Source: Pectinophora gossypiella
Taxonomy: Eukaryota; Arthropoda; Insecta; Lepidoptera; Gelechiidae
Direction: 5' to 3'
NCBI RefSeq assembly: GCF_024362695.1
Contig: NC_065422.1
Location: forward strand, 4,091,534 to 4,155,533
Length of the DNA: 64,000 bases
The notes beneath the pieces are model-generated. The model had not been told where the DNA came from, ran no database searches, and saw only the letters and a program-made list of their open reading frames with translations. Of this stretch, positions 21,105 through 31,746 are shown one piece after another; the first letter of the stretch is position 1; each line of letters begins with the position of its first letter. The position numbers were made by a program, and so were the translations under genes.

Positions 21105-21296
21105 TGACATGACTTATTGTATGTTTGCCGCGGATGGCATTAACTACTTGGCCGGACAAATGGGGAATGCTGAAGGCTCTCACCCGGTACAACGTTTAAA
21201 AAACCTAGGCTCAGGGCGACGTCTGAGAGGAAAAATATTTGAAAGAATTAATCGACCCTAATGGATCGATAGCGATAAGCGCTGATTGAGGGTCAG
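21105..21296 (-). mobile_element. Rep-E with internal deletion
   Basis: Minus orientation: T-run then GACATGACTTATTG, GGCATTAACTACTTGGCCGG, a missing segment between GTACAACGTTTAAA and CCTAGGCTCAGGGC, then GATAGCGATAAGCGCTGATT. Confidence 0.75.
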
Positions 21297-21670
21297 TTGT
21301 TATGTTATGTTCGAAATTAAAAAAAAATAAACAGCTCTCACAGGACTCCCCTCAATCTATTGGTATGGATACTCAATCTCCACTACACTGCTCCATTGAG
21401 GTTTGATGGAGATATTTGAGCTAGGACCATTAGACATTGTATTTTATTATACAAAAAGGAGCGTCCTCTATTACCTTAACGCTACGCACTCTGCGTGATT
21501 ATTAGGTATGACCGCGGCCGCGGCTGCGCATTACGGTACATTCGGAGCCCACCGTTTGTATTACAAACTGTTTCAATAATACGCGCATTATACTAATACT
21601 GTTACATCAAATATGTAAAATCTTCTTTAACATAGGTCGATGACCGACTTGGCCAACTGGTGTCACGGTT
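21297..21670. other. No recognisable feature
   Basis: Contains a GC-rich CCGCGGCCGCGGCTGCGC patch at about 21510-21530. No gene called. Confidence 0.4.
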
Positions 21671-21991
21671 CTTCAATCGTGTGGGTTGTCAGGTGGATTA
21701 CCAACCTCATCAACCCTGGTGTCAGGGTTACTATTGAGCCACCAAAGGCCCCTGACATGACTCTTGTAACAACTACGTACCTACTTACATCAATAAGTAG
21801 TAACCGGGACCAACGGCTTAACGTACCTTCCGAAGCACGGATGGTCTTACTTTCGGACAATCAGGTGATCAGCCTGTAATGTCCTAACCAAACTAGGGAT
21901 CACAAAGTGATTTTGGTCATATGTCCCCACCGGGATTCGAACCCGGGACCTCCAGATCGTGAGCCCAACGCTCAACCACTGGACCACGGAG
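21671..21991 (-). mobile_element. SINE-A, full length
   Basis: Minus strand: CTCCGTGGTCCAGTGGTTGA (A box), GGTTCGAATCC (B box), GATCACCTGATTGTCCGAAA, the shared core, and a tail with TTGATGAGGTTGGTAATCC. Both promoter boxes match consensus. Confidence 0.85.
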
Positions 21992-22410
21992 ATAAAAGTA
22001 GATACATTATTATTCCATTTCTTAAAAAGCCAAAAATTCACCCTTTAGACCTTAGCCAAGTATTTCTCAATATAAAAGATTAGATAAAATATTCCACGAG
22101 GCCAGAAGACATCCGTCTAATCTCCAGTGATTGATGGGGTGGCTGAATGGATGCCCAGGAATCGATTTAGTGGTCAATAGCTCACTTTGCATATGTATTG
22201 CTCGCGAAATGAAAGTCCTTATCCAGCATGTTGACTTTCATTTTAACAGTTCTATTTTTTGAAATAAAGCTATGTGGTAACACGTTACAGCATATTTTCA
22301 TGAACAGCATTAAAGCACATTTTTCAAAAAAAAACACGTCTGATTTTTGTTAACAATACCACGCAATAGATAAGTTTGAGGACGTCCACCTCCGCCTCGC
22401 AACTGTTATT

Positions 22411-22690
22411 TACATACATACATACATACATACATAAACTCACGCCCGTAATCCCAAATGGGGTGGGCAGAGCCACAAGTAATCAAAGACAACTTGCAGC
22501 CACTGTTGATACGAAGTCCTAAGATGGATATGATGAACCTTATGGTGATAAGGGATCAGCCTATCGCCCATAACATTAGTCCATCATGTTAGAGAACGCA
22601 ATCCCTCTGTCGGTTTTTACGACATGCCCGGGAAGACAAGCAGCTGAACGTGTTCTATGTTATTTACATTTTGTATTTTATTATAATTTT
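22411..22690 (-). mobile_element. Rep-D, longest copy
   Basis: The 3' end is the CATACATACATACATACATA run at 22411; the body is as at 19381. It extends beyond that copy with CATCATGTTAGAGAACGCAA, TTTTTACGACATGCCCGGG and AAGCAGCTGAACGTGTTC. The 19381 copy is therefore 5' truncated. Confidence 0.75.
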
Positions 22691-22727
22691 TCTGTTCTTT
22701 TTACGTGTCTGCTATTATACATATATA

Positions 22728-23030
22728 GAGGGTGTTAGTGACATCGTAACGAAAACTTTAGGGGATGATTGAGGCCATGATTCTGAGTTGATATCAAGTG
22801 GAATTTTCCGTCGCAAAAGTATAGAGCTGAAAATAATTAAAAATACACAAACAATTTCATGAATTTTCCGAGAGGACTCAACTCAGTATCGTGGTCTGAA
22901 TCGTCCCCCTCAGTATTTATTACGATGTCACTAATACACATACGTACTTGAATGGCTGCCTGTATGTACTTGAACGGAGTGTAAATGACATCGTAACGAA
23001 AACAAAGGGGCATGATTAAGCTCAATATTC
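22728..23030. mobile_element. TIR-2 copy
   Basis: Left end AGGGTGTTAGTGACATCG, arms ATATCAAGTGGAATTTTCCG and (degenerate) TTTTCCGAGAGGACTCAAC, then TCCCCCTCAGTATTTATTAC and a second GTGTAAATGACATCGTAACG near 22980. The repeated GTGACATCGTAACG suggests a longer parent element. Confidence 0.7.
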
Positions 23031-23033
23031 CAT

Positions 23034-23243
23034 TAGATCGGACCCTAAACCACTGAATTCGACTTTATGAATTTTTGGATCATAGAAAATTATCATCACG
23101 TGATTTCCAGAATTTGTGCCCAGTTTACGGCAATGGGCACGCCCCCTGTTACATGGGCCTTAAACATAGCTGGCGAGGACTGAATACTATACACCTCTGC
23201 CTACCCGTTTAGGGTTACAGGAGTGATGCTATGTCATGTTATA
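23034..23243 (+). mobile_element. SINE-R body and tail
   Basis: AAACCACTGAATTCGACTTT, ATCATCACGTGATTTCCAG, TTACATGGGCCTTAAACATA, GCTGGCGAG and CACCTCTGCCTACCCGTTT. The tRNA-like head is missing. Confidence 0.7.
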
Positions 23244-23288
23244 GAAAGCTTAACTCACAGCTTAATATGCCAACCAAAGCATCACCAT

Positions 23289-23466
23289 AACACACACCGG
23301 ACACTTCATACAAAACACCTTGTTTTACACAGACACTGCATATTGACGTTATCGTACACGCGCGTCTGTGTGTGTGACGTCTGTTGCCATACGATTGAAG
23401 ACTAAACTATGTCCGAAGGGGGTGAGGTAAACCTAGCTCAGAACTGGTGGAGAGCGGAGAGTTGCC
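23289..23466 (+). repeat. Rep-N copy 2
   Basis: ACACCGGACACTTCATACAA, GTACACGCGCGTCTGTGTG and CCATACGATTGAAGACTAAA, colinear with 9163-9350. The two copies differ by small indels. Confidence 0.6.
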
Positions 23467-23705
23467 TTTCTATATGTATTATTCCTTATTCTATGACCAC
23501 AGTCTAACGCTCTATGATACCATCTATCAGAACTTTACTGATTCCTAACGTCATTTAAAATGAAACTAGAAAAATCAAACGTTTCACATTAACTGGGGAA
23601 TAACAACTAATGTATGTAAATGTGAAACATTCGCCTTTGAGTAGATGGGCGACTGCTAGCGGGAAGCGATTAAGACATGAAGTTGGCTTCACACCTCAAT
23701 ATTCA

Positions 23706-24016
23706 ATATTCAGTTATTTATTGCATTCCATGTAGTACGGGGTGCTACATAGGCATAAGACCTAAAACATGGACCCTGTAGGGCACACGAATGTATCGCG
23801 GACCCCTGACCACTTCCCCGGACTAGTATATTTTATTTTTTTAAAGAACGTCTAGGGCCCTGTGCCGAGGTTTTTCTTGCAGCTTTTTTTCCCCGGCTAT
23901 ACAGGAAGCTGCAGTAGTTTTAGGCGGATGAGACGTTCGTTATGTAAAAGTTGACGATTCAAAGTGTAACTATGTTACCTACTGAATAAAGATATTTTTG
24001 AATTTGAATTTGAATA
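23706..24016 (+). mobile_element. Non-LTR retrotransposon 3' end
   Basis: The right part (23840-24016) reads CGGCTATACAGGAAGCTGC, TAGTTTTAGGCGGATGAGAC, CTGAATAAAG and the terminal TTGAATTTGAATTTGAAT run, an AATAAA signal plus tandem tail. The left part (TTATTGCATTCCATGTAGTA) looks like a second tail on the opposite strand. No coding part remains. Confidence 0.65.
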
Positions 24017-24018
24017 TA

Positions 24019-24206
24019 GCTCGATAATCGACTGTATATCGATTTCTAAACCCCAAATTAATCTAAATATCGATATCACTATCGATGTAGGAAATTCTAA
24101 AATTATATCGATTATAATAAATTATATAACTGTAGATTTTCCGTTCTCGGTAATATCGATTTAATCGATAGCAACTTTTAAAAAGTTTTTTGTCGATACT
24201 ATCGAT
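24019..24206. promoter_or_regulatory. Cluster of ATCGAT motifs
   Basis: Seven exact ATCGAT hexamers between 24037 and 24206, plus further TCGATA and ATCGAC. CGATA/TATCGATA-like sites are bound by DREF and BEAF in Drosophila. The cluster could equally be an old palindromic repeat; no nearby gene supports a regulatory role. Confidence 0.25.
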
Positions 24207-24574
24207 CAATGATCCGTCCCTCTCCTTTTCTTTAAGAATAATAGGAATCCATCCATATGTAACTGACACTTAATTTGACAGTTATAAAACTATCTCTGCC
24301 CCTTTCACTTATCGTAAGTAGGTAAAGGACAGAACTATAATCCGCCAGAAGAGGCACAAATATCGCTTACAGTGAGACTGTACTTGATATTTTATAAGTA
24401 GGCTTCGTTCCCACGAAGATGGCTTGAGTATAATGTTTATTTATACAAAAGCTGGCTTAACCCAGAATGTGTCATTATGTTAATGTTAATTAACTTTCTT
24501 ATGTTGTTTGCTAGAGAAAAGTTTTACGAGATTTTATGTTTTTTTTTATCCGGCTAGACTCCTGTAAGATCGGA
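24207..24574. other. No recognisable feature
   Basis: AT-rich, without repeat partners or gene evidence. Confidence 0.5.
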
Positions 24575-24668
24575 CTTAAATATAGCTGGCGAGAAATTAG
24601 TGCAGGGGTGTATACCCCTGTCAAACCCTTCGGGGATTCTCAACTCTCTAGATTCTATGTTATTTTAT
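24575..24668 (+). mobile_element. SINE-R remnant
   Basis: ACTTAAATATAGCTGGCGAG, CCCTTCGGGGATTCTC and TTCTATGTTATTTTATG. Old and partial. Confidence 0.5.
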
Positions 24669-24840
24669 GATATATATTTTTAAGCTTTTAAAAAACAACG
24701 TTAGGACTCCGACTAAAATTCCCCATTAAAAACTCCCCTTGCCCCAAGTCTTAAAAAAAATAAAATTCATTGACAGAATCATTTTACTCTTTCAGAGGTG
24801 ATTCAAGACTGCAATGTCCTTAGCAAACAAACTACAAATG

Positions 24841-24989
24841 CTTCACCGCTGAACACGTGATAATCATTTTATGATCCAACGTGAATTCTTAAACAAATTC
24901 GACAATCATTGGTTTAGGCCTGTGCTGGATTCGAACCTGCAACCTCAAAGTGAGAGGCAAGCGTTCTACCAACTGGACTACCACGGCTC
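24841..24989 (-). mobile_element. SINE-C head half
   Basis: Minus strand: GAGCCGTGGTAGTCCAGTTGG, GGTTCGAATCC, CCTAAACCAATGATTGTCGA, CACGTGTTCAGCGGTGAAG. Truncated downstream of the central region. Confidence 0.8.
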
Positions 24990-25358
24990 TCAAATCATTA
25001 TCAGAACATAAAAATTTCAATTGTTACTTCGACACCATTACAAGAATGTAAGGCCTATCTATGCTTATAAATGGCTTATTAAGAGCTATTTTCTTATGCG
25101 ATTATCTCGACATCTTCCCGGTTACGTAATGTAGTGCCTAATTTACTTAACCGAGTGTTCATTAGAGTTACTTTACAACAAAAGCTGTTTTGGACGCTTA
25201 CCATGAGTCGTGGTCGTTAGGCGCCGAGGTAGGGAGTGATATCCGAAGCAATTCTTGCTGGCATTTGAGAAGTCGCCCAAATAGCAAGGCTTTAAATAAA
25301 CAATGACCTCAGGAACACCTTCGATTCTCTAATTAATAAATCCAATCTAAGGGTTATT

Positions 25359-25684
25359 AACAGCCTCCGTGGTCTAGTGGTTAGAGCGTTAGGCTCACGA
25401 TCTGGAGGTCCAGGTTCGATTCCCGATGGGGACATTGTCGAAATCACTTTGTGAGACTGTCCTTTGTTTGGTAAGGACTTTTCAGGCTTGAATCACCTGA
25501 TTGTCCGAAAAAGTAAGATGATTCCGTGCTTCGGAGGGCACGTTAAGCCGTCGGTCCCGGCTATTAGCCGTAAAAACACCTCCACCAACCCGCAGTGGAG
25601 AAGCGTGGTGGAGTATGCTCCATACCCCCGTTGATTGAGGGGAGGCCTGTGCCCAGCAGTGGGACGTATATAGGCAGTTTATGT
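25359..25684 (+). mobile_element. SINE-B, full length, 11-bp TSD
   Basis: Flanked by TAAGGGTTATT at 25348-25358 and 25685-25695. A box TGGTCTAGTGG at 25370-25380, B box GGTTCGATTCC at 25413-25423, core at 25524-25560, then ACACCTCCACCAACCCGCAG, GTTGATTGAGGGGAGGCC and TGCCCAGCAGTGGGACG. The intact promoter boxes and perfect TSD mark it as one of the youngest insertions in the window. Confidence 0.92.
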
Positions 25685-25855
25685 TAAGGGTTATTCAAAA
25701 ATTTAAATACCTACGAAGCTGCCTGAAGGATAGTGCCTTAGAGGTCATAGGCCGCGCGGCGCGAATTATATTATAGAAGATTCGCTTCTTCCTTCATTAT
25801 GCGAACTGTTAAAGAATGGAATTCTCTTCCTTCGTCATTGTTCCCCGATACATAC

Positions 25856-26038
25856 AGGTGTTAGTGACATCGTAACGAAAACTTTAAGGGATGATTCTGG
25901 CTATGATTCTGAGTTGATATCAAGTGGAATTTTCCATTGCAAATTTTCATGAATTTTCCGACAGGAAAATCCACTTGATATCTACTCAGAATCACGGCCT
26001 GAATCATCTCCCTCAGTATTATATAACACCCTGTATAA
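25856..26038. mobile_element. TIR-2 copy with both ends
   Basis: Left end ACAGGTGTTAGTGACATCG and right end TATAACACCCTGTATA are inverse to each other. Internal arms ATATCAAGTGGAATTTTCC and GGAAAATCCACTTGATATC. It is 183 bp and the clearest definition of the family termini. Confidence 0.8.
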
Positions 26039-27064
26039 TTTGGGGATTTTCAAGGCAAGAGTGAATAGGTACTATTTGAGTTTGCGTGCTCCACCTTAGA
26101 CCACGTCGCTGGAGCGTGGTCAAACGCACTCAAATGTTTTAATAAAAAAAAAGATAATTTCATCAGAATGTTTTTTTTTAAAGAGGCGCTTATATTATAG
26201 TTTTTACTTCAAGGCCACATTATCTTTATGTACGATTCTCCACTAGGAGACGATTTTTTTTACACCCCACTTCTAAGGATGATGCGTATCATCTTTAGAA
26301 GCGTATAACGCATCTAGGCACTCAATATTTCTGAAAATTCCCCGTGGAGAATGCAATCCTTTCAGTAGAATGATATTACCAAGAAAATATTCTAATCCAG
26401 GATGCATTGATATATACCCGACGATCACAATCTCTTTAGTGTCGATTCATAGAATGACATTCATCTTACAAAATTCATAAAAACCAACTTAAGTTTACTG
26501 CTACATTTCACAATTTATCCAATAAAATGTACTAAATTGTTCCCAAGTCAACCGCAAATATACTTCTATGCTCATACTAAATGCCATTATTCATATCAAC
26601 TCAGATTCCGATTTCAATTCGATTCTTAGTATTTGTAAGAATCGATTCGCGTTTACGATTATGCGTCAATATTCAATCAAGTGTCGGACAAAGAAAGTGC
26701 ATACAGAAGGCAAGGTGGCATTGCAAATGTATTTGCGGTTTAGCAAACTAATTTAAGTGGAAATTTCTTTGAAATTGTCGCTTTTGAAACGGTAAATGTA
26801 AGTTGGTTTTTGTGTATGGAATAGATGTATGAAAGCTGTAGTAGATGCCTTCAAAGGGATAGTAATGCCGATGCAATATGGAAGGCACAATAGCGCTTAT
26901 ATTTAATTGCAAATAGGCATATTGTGCCCGAGACGTGCGAAAGTCATTCGCAGAAGTTGTGAAATGCTCCTTTACCTTTTATTACATCATCAAGGTATGT
27001 GTCCTTTACACAAAGGTCAAGTATTTATTGTATTAGAAACGTTATTGTCATTTATTTAAACTCA
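26039..27064. other. No supported feature
   Basis: A short near-palindrome, CTAAGGATGATGCGTATCAT, lies at about 26273-26295. Otherwise AT-rich with no gene or recognised repeat. Confidence 0.5.
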
Positions 27065-27587
27065 CAGTCACCTCCCTAGCATTATACAGTTTTTCACCGG
27101 GTCAGTTTACCGTACCTTAAGATTTGACAGGGTTTTTACAGAAATGCCAACCCGCGAAGACAAAACCAGCCCAATACAGGTTAGAATTGTTAATGGTTCT
27201 GTTTTTATAATGAAGTGTGTTGTAGTGCTATTCATATTCTGAAGCTCTTGAGTTGCTTATTTATTAGGTATTTTGCGTGTACTATTTATATAAGTAGGTA
27301 TATATGTTAGGTTATGTATCAATCAAAAATAACAATCAATAAACGCAATCACTAATAGAAATCGTTTTTTTTTTTACATTTTTCCTTACCTTAGGTATGG
27401 TTGTCTGGAAGAAATCATTTGCCATTTACTTAGTTAAGAGTATTCTTGTATTAATTATTTCTTTTTATATTTGTATTGTATTGTTAGGTCACATACCTCC
27501 GAAAATGCATTTCTCGGGAATGTGGGTTTCCTCACGATGTTTTCCTTCACCGCTGAGCACGTGATAATCATTTATCCTAAACCAGTG
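27065..27587 (-). mobile_element. SINE-C split by a 298-bp insertion
   Basis: 27065-27180 (CCTCCCTAGCATTATACAG, CCAGCCCAATACAGG) and 27483-27587 (TAGGTCACATACCTCCGAA, CACGATGTTTTCCTTCACCG) are adjoining parts of one minus-strand SINE-C. GTTAG is duplicated at 27180-27184 and 27483-27487. Confidence 0.8.
27185..27482 (+). mobile_element. Retroposon tail inside SINE-C
   Basis: The insert carries GTCTGGAAGAAATCATTTGC and ends in a TTGTATTGTATTG run, resembling the LINE-5 type 3' end in plus orientation. Flanked by a short 5-bp duplication. Confidence 0.6.
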
Positions 27588-27650
27588 ATTTTTCAACGGA
27601 TGAGTAAATGACAGGTATAACTTAAAATAAAATTAAATGGCGTCTGCAGC
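27588..27650. mobile_element. TIR-4 right-end fragment
   Basis: GATGAGTAAATGACAGGTAT, AACTTAAAATAAAATTAAAT and GGCGTCTGCAGCAATT match the family right arm. Confidence 0.55.
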
Positions 27651-27665
27651 AATTGGGTCGTGTAC

Positions 27666-27925
27666 TAGGTTCAAGATAAATTATGAAATTCTGATTACTA
27701 AATAAAGACACATCTAAAACTAACGAAAAACATTTTCTTTTTTCTATTAAACTTATTTATGAATTTTAATCAAGAAAAACGTAATAATAAGTCCGACATT
27801 TTGTCACGTTTTTCTATGACGTCACAGAGTGCTTTTTCATACAAATTCCATAGTAATTTCATCATAAGTTTTGACGTTTAGTAAAAAGTAACTGATTTGA
27901 CTAGTTGGAAACTAGCCTATTAGCA
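27666..27925 (+). mobile_element. TIR-3 copy
   Basis: ATTCTGATTACTAAATAAAG, TTTTTCTATGACGTCACAG and ACTGATTTGACTAGTTGG, ending GAAACTAGCCTATTAGCACC. The left terminus is decayed. Confidence 0.7.
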
Positions 27926-27936
27926 CCGTTATGGGG

Positions 27937-28005
27937 GAACTGTCAAAATTTACAACAGTAGCGACACCTAATGGGAGAAATTGGCAGTTTTATTCTCATT
28001 CGATT
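27937..28005 (+). repeat. Rep-Z fragment
   Basis: CTGTCAAAATTTACAACAG, GTAGCGACACCTAATGGGAG and AAATTGGCAG; partner of 1945-2020. Confidence 0.5.
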
Positions 28006-28475
28006 TTTAAACTCGTCTCTCCACGCTTTATCCCGAAACGTGTTTTACAGCTGCGTACCCTTTATTTAAACATTAGAAAGGAATAACACTAAAGTCCACA
28101 ATAAAATAGATAGACGCATCTTCCAATAAAGCCGCAAATAAATTTACTAACCGTGAGAAACCAAGAACGTCCGACCACAACGCCAGATAACTAAGAAACC
28201 ATTTAGTTATTCTATGTAAAGAAAATTACTGCAATCAAGCTTAGCCTCTAGTAACATCTAGAATAATCCAGATTATCTAACAATGATCCACAAACGTAGC
28301 TTCCGCCGGAAAGGAGATAATATTAATTGGCGTGAAAACTCAATAATTGAAGATAAAAATCAGCGGCGGGTAAACCAATTACTGGCATGGCGGTGTGGCT
28401 ACGCATCCGACCGCCACTCAGCGGGCAAGCTAGTGATGGGACGAGGGGTGCCGATATCGATAATCTACCACCTTA
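28006..28475. other. No supported feature
   Basis: AT-rich to 28270, then more balanced sequence. No gene or repeat partner. Confidence 0.4.
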
Positions 28476-28672
28476 TGTTTGGATCATAAATTATTATCAG
28501 GTGAAGGTAAACATCGCGAGGAAACGCACATTCCCGAGAAATGCATTTTCGGAGGTATGTAACCTAACCTGTATTGGGCTGGTTTTCCCTTCGCGGGTTG
28601 GAAGGTCAGACCGGCAGTCACTTCTGTAAAAAACCGGACCTGTCAAATCTTCAGGTTAGGTAAGCGGACCTA
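28476..28672 (+). mobile_element. SINE-C body and tail
   Basis: TTGGATCATAAATTATTATC, GCATTTTCGGAGGTATGTAA, TTCCCTTCGCGGGTTGGAAG, CTGTCAAATCTTCAGGTTAG. The tRNA-like head is replaced by unrelated sequence. Confidence 0.8.
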
Positions 28673-28696
28673 ACATTTTATTTTAATATAACATAA

Positions 28697-28885
28697 CAGC
28701 CTTCTTGGTATAGTGGTTAGAGCATTAGACTCACGATCTGGAGGTCCGGGTTCGATTCCCGATGGAGACATTTTCGATATCACTTTGTGAGACTGTCCTT
28801 TATTTGGTAAGGACTTTACAGGCTTGAATCACCTGATTGTCTGAAAAAATAAGTTGATTCCGTGCTTCGGAGGGCACGTGAAGCC
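28697..28885 (+). mobile_element. SINE-B, 3' truncated
   Basis: CAGCCTTCTTGGTATAGTGG (A box), GGTTCGATTCC (B box), GATATCACTTTGTGAGACTG and CGTGCTTCGGAGGGCACG, then it stops within the core. Confidence 0.8.
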
Positions 28886-29047
28886 GAGCGTAGATATGGA
28901 GGGTGGCTAGGGCCATAAACTATTGACATGCCATGAATTATTTCAATCAAAACCCCTCCTAATATTCGCTCTAAGAAAGATATCATGAACCACATGGTCA
29001 CAGGTTATCAGGCAATGGGTAATATGTTATAGAAGTATCTATTATAA

Positions 29048-29312
29048 TTGGGTAGTTGCCTTGTCAAAGAAAAATTATGTAATTCTGATTACTAAATAAA
29101 GACAGATCTAAAGGTGATAAACAACGTTTTCTGTTTTTCTATTTAAATTATTTATGAATTTTAATAAAGGAAAATATAAAATAAGTGCGACATTTTGTCA
29201 CGTTCTTCTATGACGTCACAGGGTGCTTTTTCATTATAAATTCCTTAGCAGTTTTGTGTTTTGACGTTTGGTAATAAGTAACTGATTTGACTAGTTGGAA
29301 ACTACTCTATTC
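29048..29312 (+). mobile_element. TIR-3 with both ends
   Basis: Left TTGGGTAGTTGCCTTGTCAA and right TTGACTAGTTGGAAACTACT are imperfect inverses. Internal CGACATTTTGTCACGTTC and GACGTCACAGGGTGC. About 265 bp, non-coding. Confidence 0.75.
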
Positions 29313-29705
29313 GTAAAAATTCTTTCTTTGGCTTAGGCTTTTCAATCGTAAAAATTCACTTGACTTTATCGATATGAGTTTCGATATTGATCGATATAGT
29401 GTAGTCACATCTCTAGCACCTCACATGCGGTTGTCCGGCGAGCGCGGCCTAACAACTCATTAGTCGGACGATGCTCGTCTGTCTGCCCTGTAAGGGTTAC
29501 CAGCAACCTGACCCCGCTATTTTAAAATATTAATTAGGCAAGTGGCCCAGATAGTATAGACCACAAAACACAAATAGGTACTAACTTATGTTTAAATACA
29601 ACTTGAATGAATGGTAATAGCAGCTCAGGGGCGTCCACAGAGAGGCCACATCAAATCAAATATTATAATTTATTGCACACAAACAATACATACAAACATT
29701 CCACA
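29313..29705. other. No supported feature
   Basis: Includes TCGATATTGATCGATATAG at about 29380-29398 and, at 29647-29690, ATTTATTGCACACAAACAAT, probably the tail of a minus-strand retroposon. Confidence 0.4.
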
Positions 29706-30025
29706 CCACATAGAAGCAATTCATCTAGAAAGCTATATTGCAATTTGACTTTTGCACATATAAATATAGTGTATTTTATTTTTTTATTAGTGTATGTAAT
29801 GTATTAATTATGTACCTGTCCTCACCTCTTTAATCTTTCACTCTCACAGGCCTACTGGAAGAAATTTCTGTTAGAAATAAGTTGTGCCTTTTGTCTGTCT
29901 TCAGGTTGTCACATTGTGTTTCTGTATTATCCTTTGTAAGTACAATGAATTAATAAATAAATAAATAAAAGTTACGAACGAAGAGTTTTAAATTAATTGC
30001 TTCTATGTGGCCATTTTAACCGCCC
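29706..30025. mobile_element. TIR-1 with replaced interior
   Basis: Left arm CCACATAGAAGCAATTCATC; right arm GCTTCTATGTGGCCATTTTA at 29999. Between them is retroposon-like sequence (GCCTACTGGAAGAAATTTCT, tail AATTAATAAATAAATAAATA), so an older MITE was hit by a LINE-type tail. Confidence 0.6.
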
Positions 30026-30027
30026 TG

Positions 30028-30181
30028 TGGGGTTAAAAAAGCCACATAGAAGCAATTCATATAAGAAAACAATTTTGCTACTTGGCAGTTGTTTGCATTG
30101 CGCGCTTTTATATGCGCAAATGTCAAATTGCAATATTGATTTCTTAGATGAATTGCTTTAATGTGGCCATTTTAACCGCCC
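30028..30181. mobile_element. TIR-1, second tandem copy
   Basis: GGGGTTAAAAAAGCCACATA to GCTTTAATGTGGCCATTTTA, 2 bp after the previous copy. Middle TTGCGCGCTTTTATATGCGC. The adjacency suggests insertion at the neighbour's end. Confidence 0.75.
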
Positions 30182-30522
30182 TGCTCATCGCTCACATTCA
30201 TAAATTCTCCCATACAATTTCTATGAATTCCTGTCCTGGGAAATCGTTCAATCGAGCAATATTCAAATGGCACATTAAAATTACCATGGAATTGTCGGTA
30301 CCGGGACCATATCGCACGGAATGGTCCCGTACCGTAATGCGGTACAAATTATTCGAGAATTCTTTCACTCGAGATAATGTATTCGATTCGGTGAGACGAT
30401 TGCACCGTTCACGCGCGCTTTGGATGGCACTGCTCGGGGCTGGACATTGGTTGTGGTACTATTTGATCTCGTTTTGAGTGTCAAGAATCAAATCAAATAT
30501 TTTCTATACACAATTAAAATAA
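30182..30522. other. Possibly unique, CpG-containing stretch
   Basis: A plus-strand frame reaches 30477 but starts inside the TIR-1 arm and has no recognisable domain. 30297-30334 is a hairpin: CGGTACCGGGACCAT and ATGGTCCCGTACCG around a 9-10 nt loop. No repeat partner in the window. Confidence 0.35.
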
Positions 30523-30681
30523 AAACGTTAAGCCGTTGGTCCCGGTTACTTACTGATGTAAGTGCGTAGTCGTTACATGAGTCATGTCAGGGGCTTATGG
30601 CGACTCAATAATAACCCTGACACCAGGGTTAATGGGGTTGGTAATCCACGTCACAACCCACACGAAAGAAGAAGAAGAAGA
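30523..30681 (+). mobile_element. SINE-A 3' half
   Basis: GTTAAGCCGTTGGTCCCGG, GTCGTTACATGAGTCATGTC, CCCTGACACCAGGG, GTAATCCACGTCACAACCC and a GAAGAAGAAGAAG tail. Confidence 0.8.
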
Positions 30682-30685
30682 TTAA

Positions 30686-30760
30686 ACACTAACTAACATT
30701 TCAAAGTTAGCCGCGCTGACTTCATCTCACCCTCCGTTGTCATTTTGTAAAAAATAAATA
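30686..30760. mobile_element. TIR-7 internal fragment
   Basis: CTAACATTTCAAAGTTAGCC and TGACTTCATCTCACCCTCCG correspond to 50773-50840 inside the element at 50738. Confidence 0.5.
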
Positions 30761-31237
30761 ATCTACAGCATTTTTTTTTATTTATCAAATTTATCAAATA
30801 AACAATTCAATGGTAAATCGCAAACCAGCAGTACCACAGCGGATCCGAGCTCGATATTCGGAGCATTCGCGCGATTGTATCGATACACGACATCGAATAT
30901 TTGTATATTTGAGTCGCCGTCACTTGGATGTGGACACGCGATAAAATACCAATTTTGTACTTGCACCGCGACATTTTTGCGATGTCTTGTGTAATTGGCG
31001 TTGGATTGTTTACGAATACCTCCCAGTTCGCATCTCTTTGTATCTCGCCGGCGTAAAGTGCTGTTCTTTTATCTGATTAAAAAAAAATGAATCGGTTTGA
31101 GCTTGGTTTGGGATGGAATAGGTACCTAGTAAAATGCCACTACAATTTTATTAAAGGCGTAATATACTATCCCAACGACCCGATTACACTAGCCATAGAC
31201 GCGGTCAATCAACTCGCGAAAATCACTTCAAAACCCC
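30761..31237. other. CpG-containing non-repeat stretch
   Basis: A 62-codon minus-strand frame (30778-30966) looks more protein-like than most here but shows no domain and no clear splice sites. Includes TCGCGCGATTGTATCGATAC. Confidence 0.3.
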
Positions 31238-31620
31238 GATACCGACCCCGCTGGCGTGGTCGACGATGTCCCTCATTCAGCGCATATCGCTATCGATCCA
31301 CTTACTTACTTAAACAACCTATATACGTCCCACTGCTGGGCACTGGCCTCCTCTCAATCAGCCGGAGGGAGTCCACTCCAACAATTCATTAAACCCACCA
31401 TCCCCATCAACCATTAATCGATTCAGTAGGGTCGAATTGTTGCAAATATTCTTCCTCTCAGACGACGCGCTGAGCCGAGGTTCGCGCCCAACTGAACACA
31501 CTCAGGCCTGCTGTCTTAAATTTTGTACCGGGTGAGAGCCCTCAGCGCTCCCCATTTGTCCGGCCAAGTAGTTAATGTCATCTGCGGCAAATCTGCAATA
31601 AGTCACGTCAAAAAAAAAGC
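31238..31620 (+). mobile_element. Rep-E interrupted by SINE-B fragment
   Basis: ACCGACCCCGCTGGCGTGGT to ATCGATCCAC, then insert 31302-31424, then CAGTAGGGTCGAATTG through CCGGCCAAGTAGTTAATG and AATAAGTCACGTC plus A-run. Confidence 0.75.
31302..31424 (-). mobile_element. SINE-B 3' piece inside Rep-E
   Basis: TATATACGTCCCACTGCTGG, GCACTGGCCTCCTCTCAATC and AGCCGGAGGG are the inverted 3' end of SINE-B; the rest of the insert is unassigned. Confidence 0.65.
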
Positions 31621-31746
31621 AAGGAGCGATGCATATCAGCAATTGATCATAGTCATGCATATCAATAGTTGTCTGTATTTTTATTTATACATACAATTTT
31701 ACATTTACATTAATATTATAAGAAAAATTAAATTATGTACCTACTA

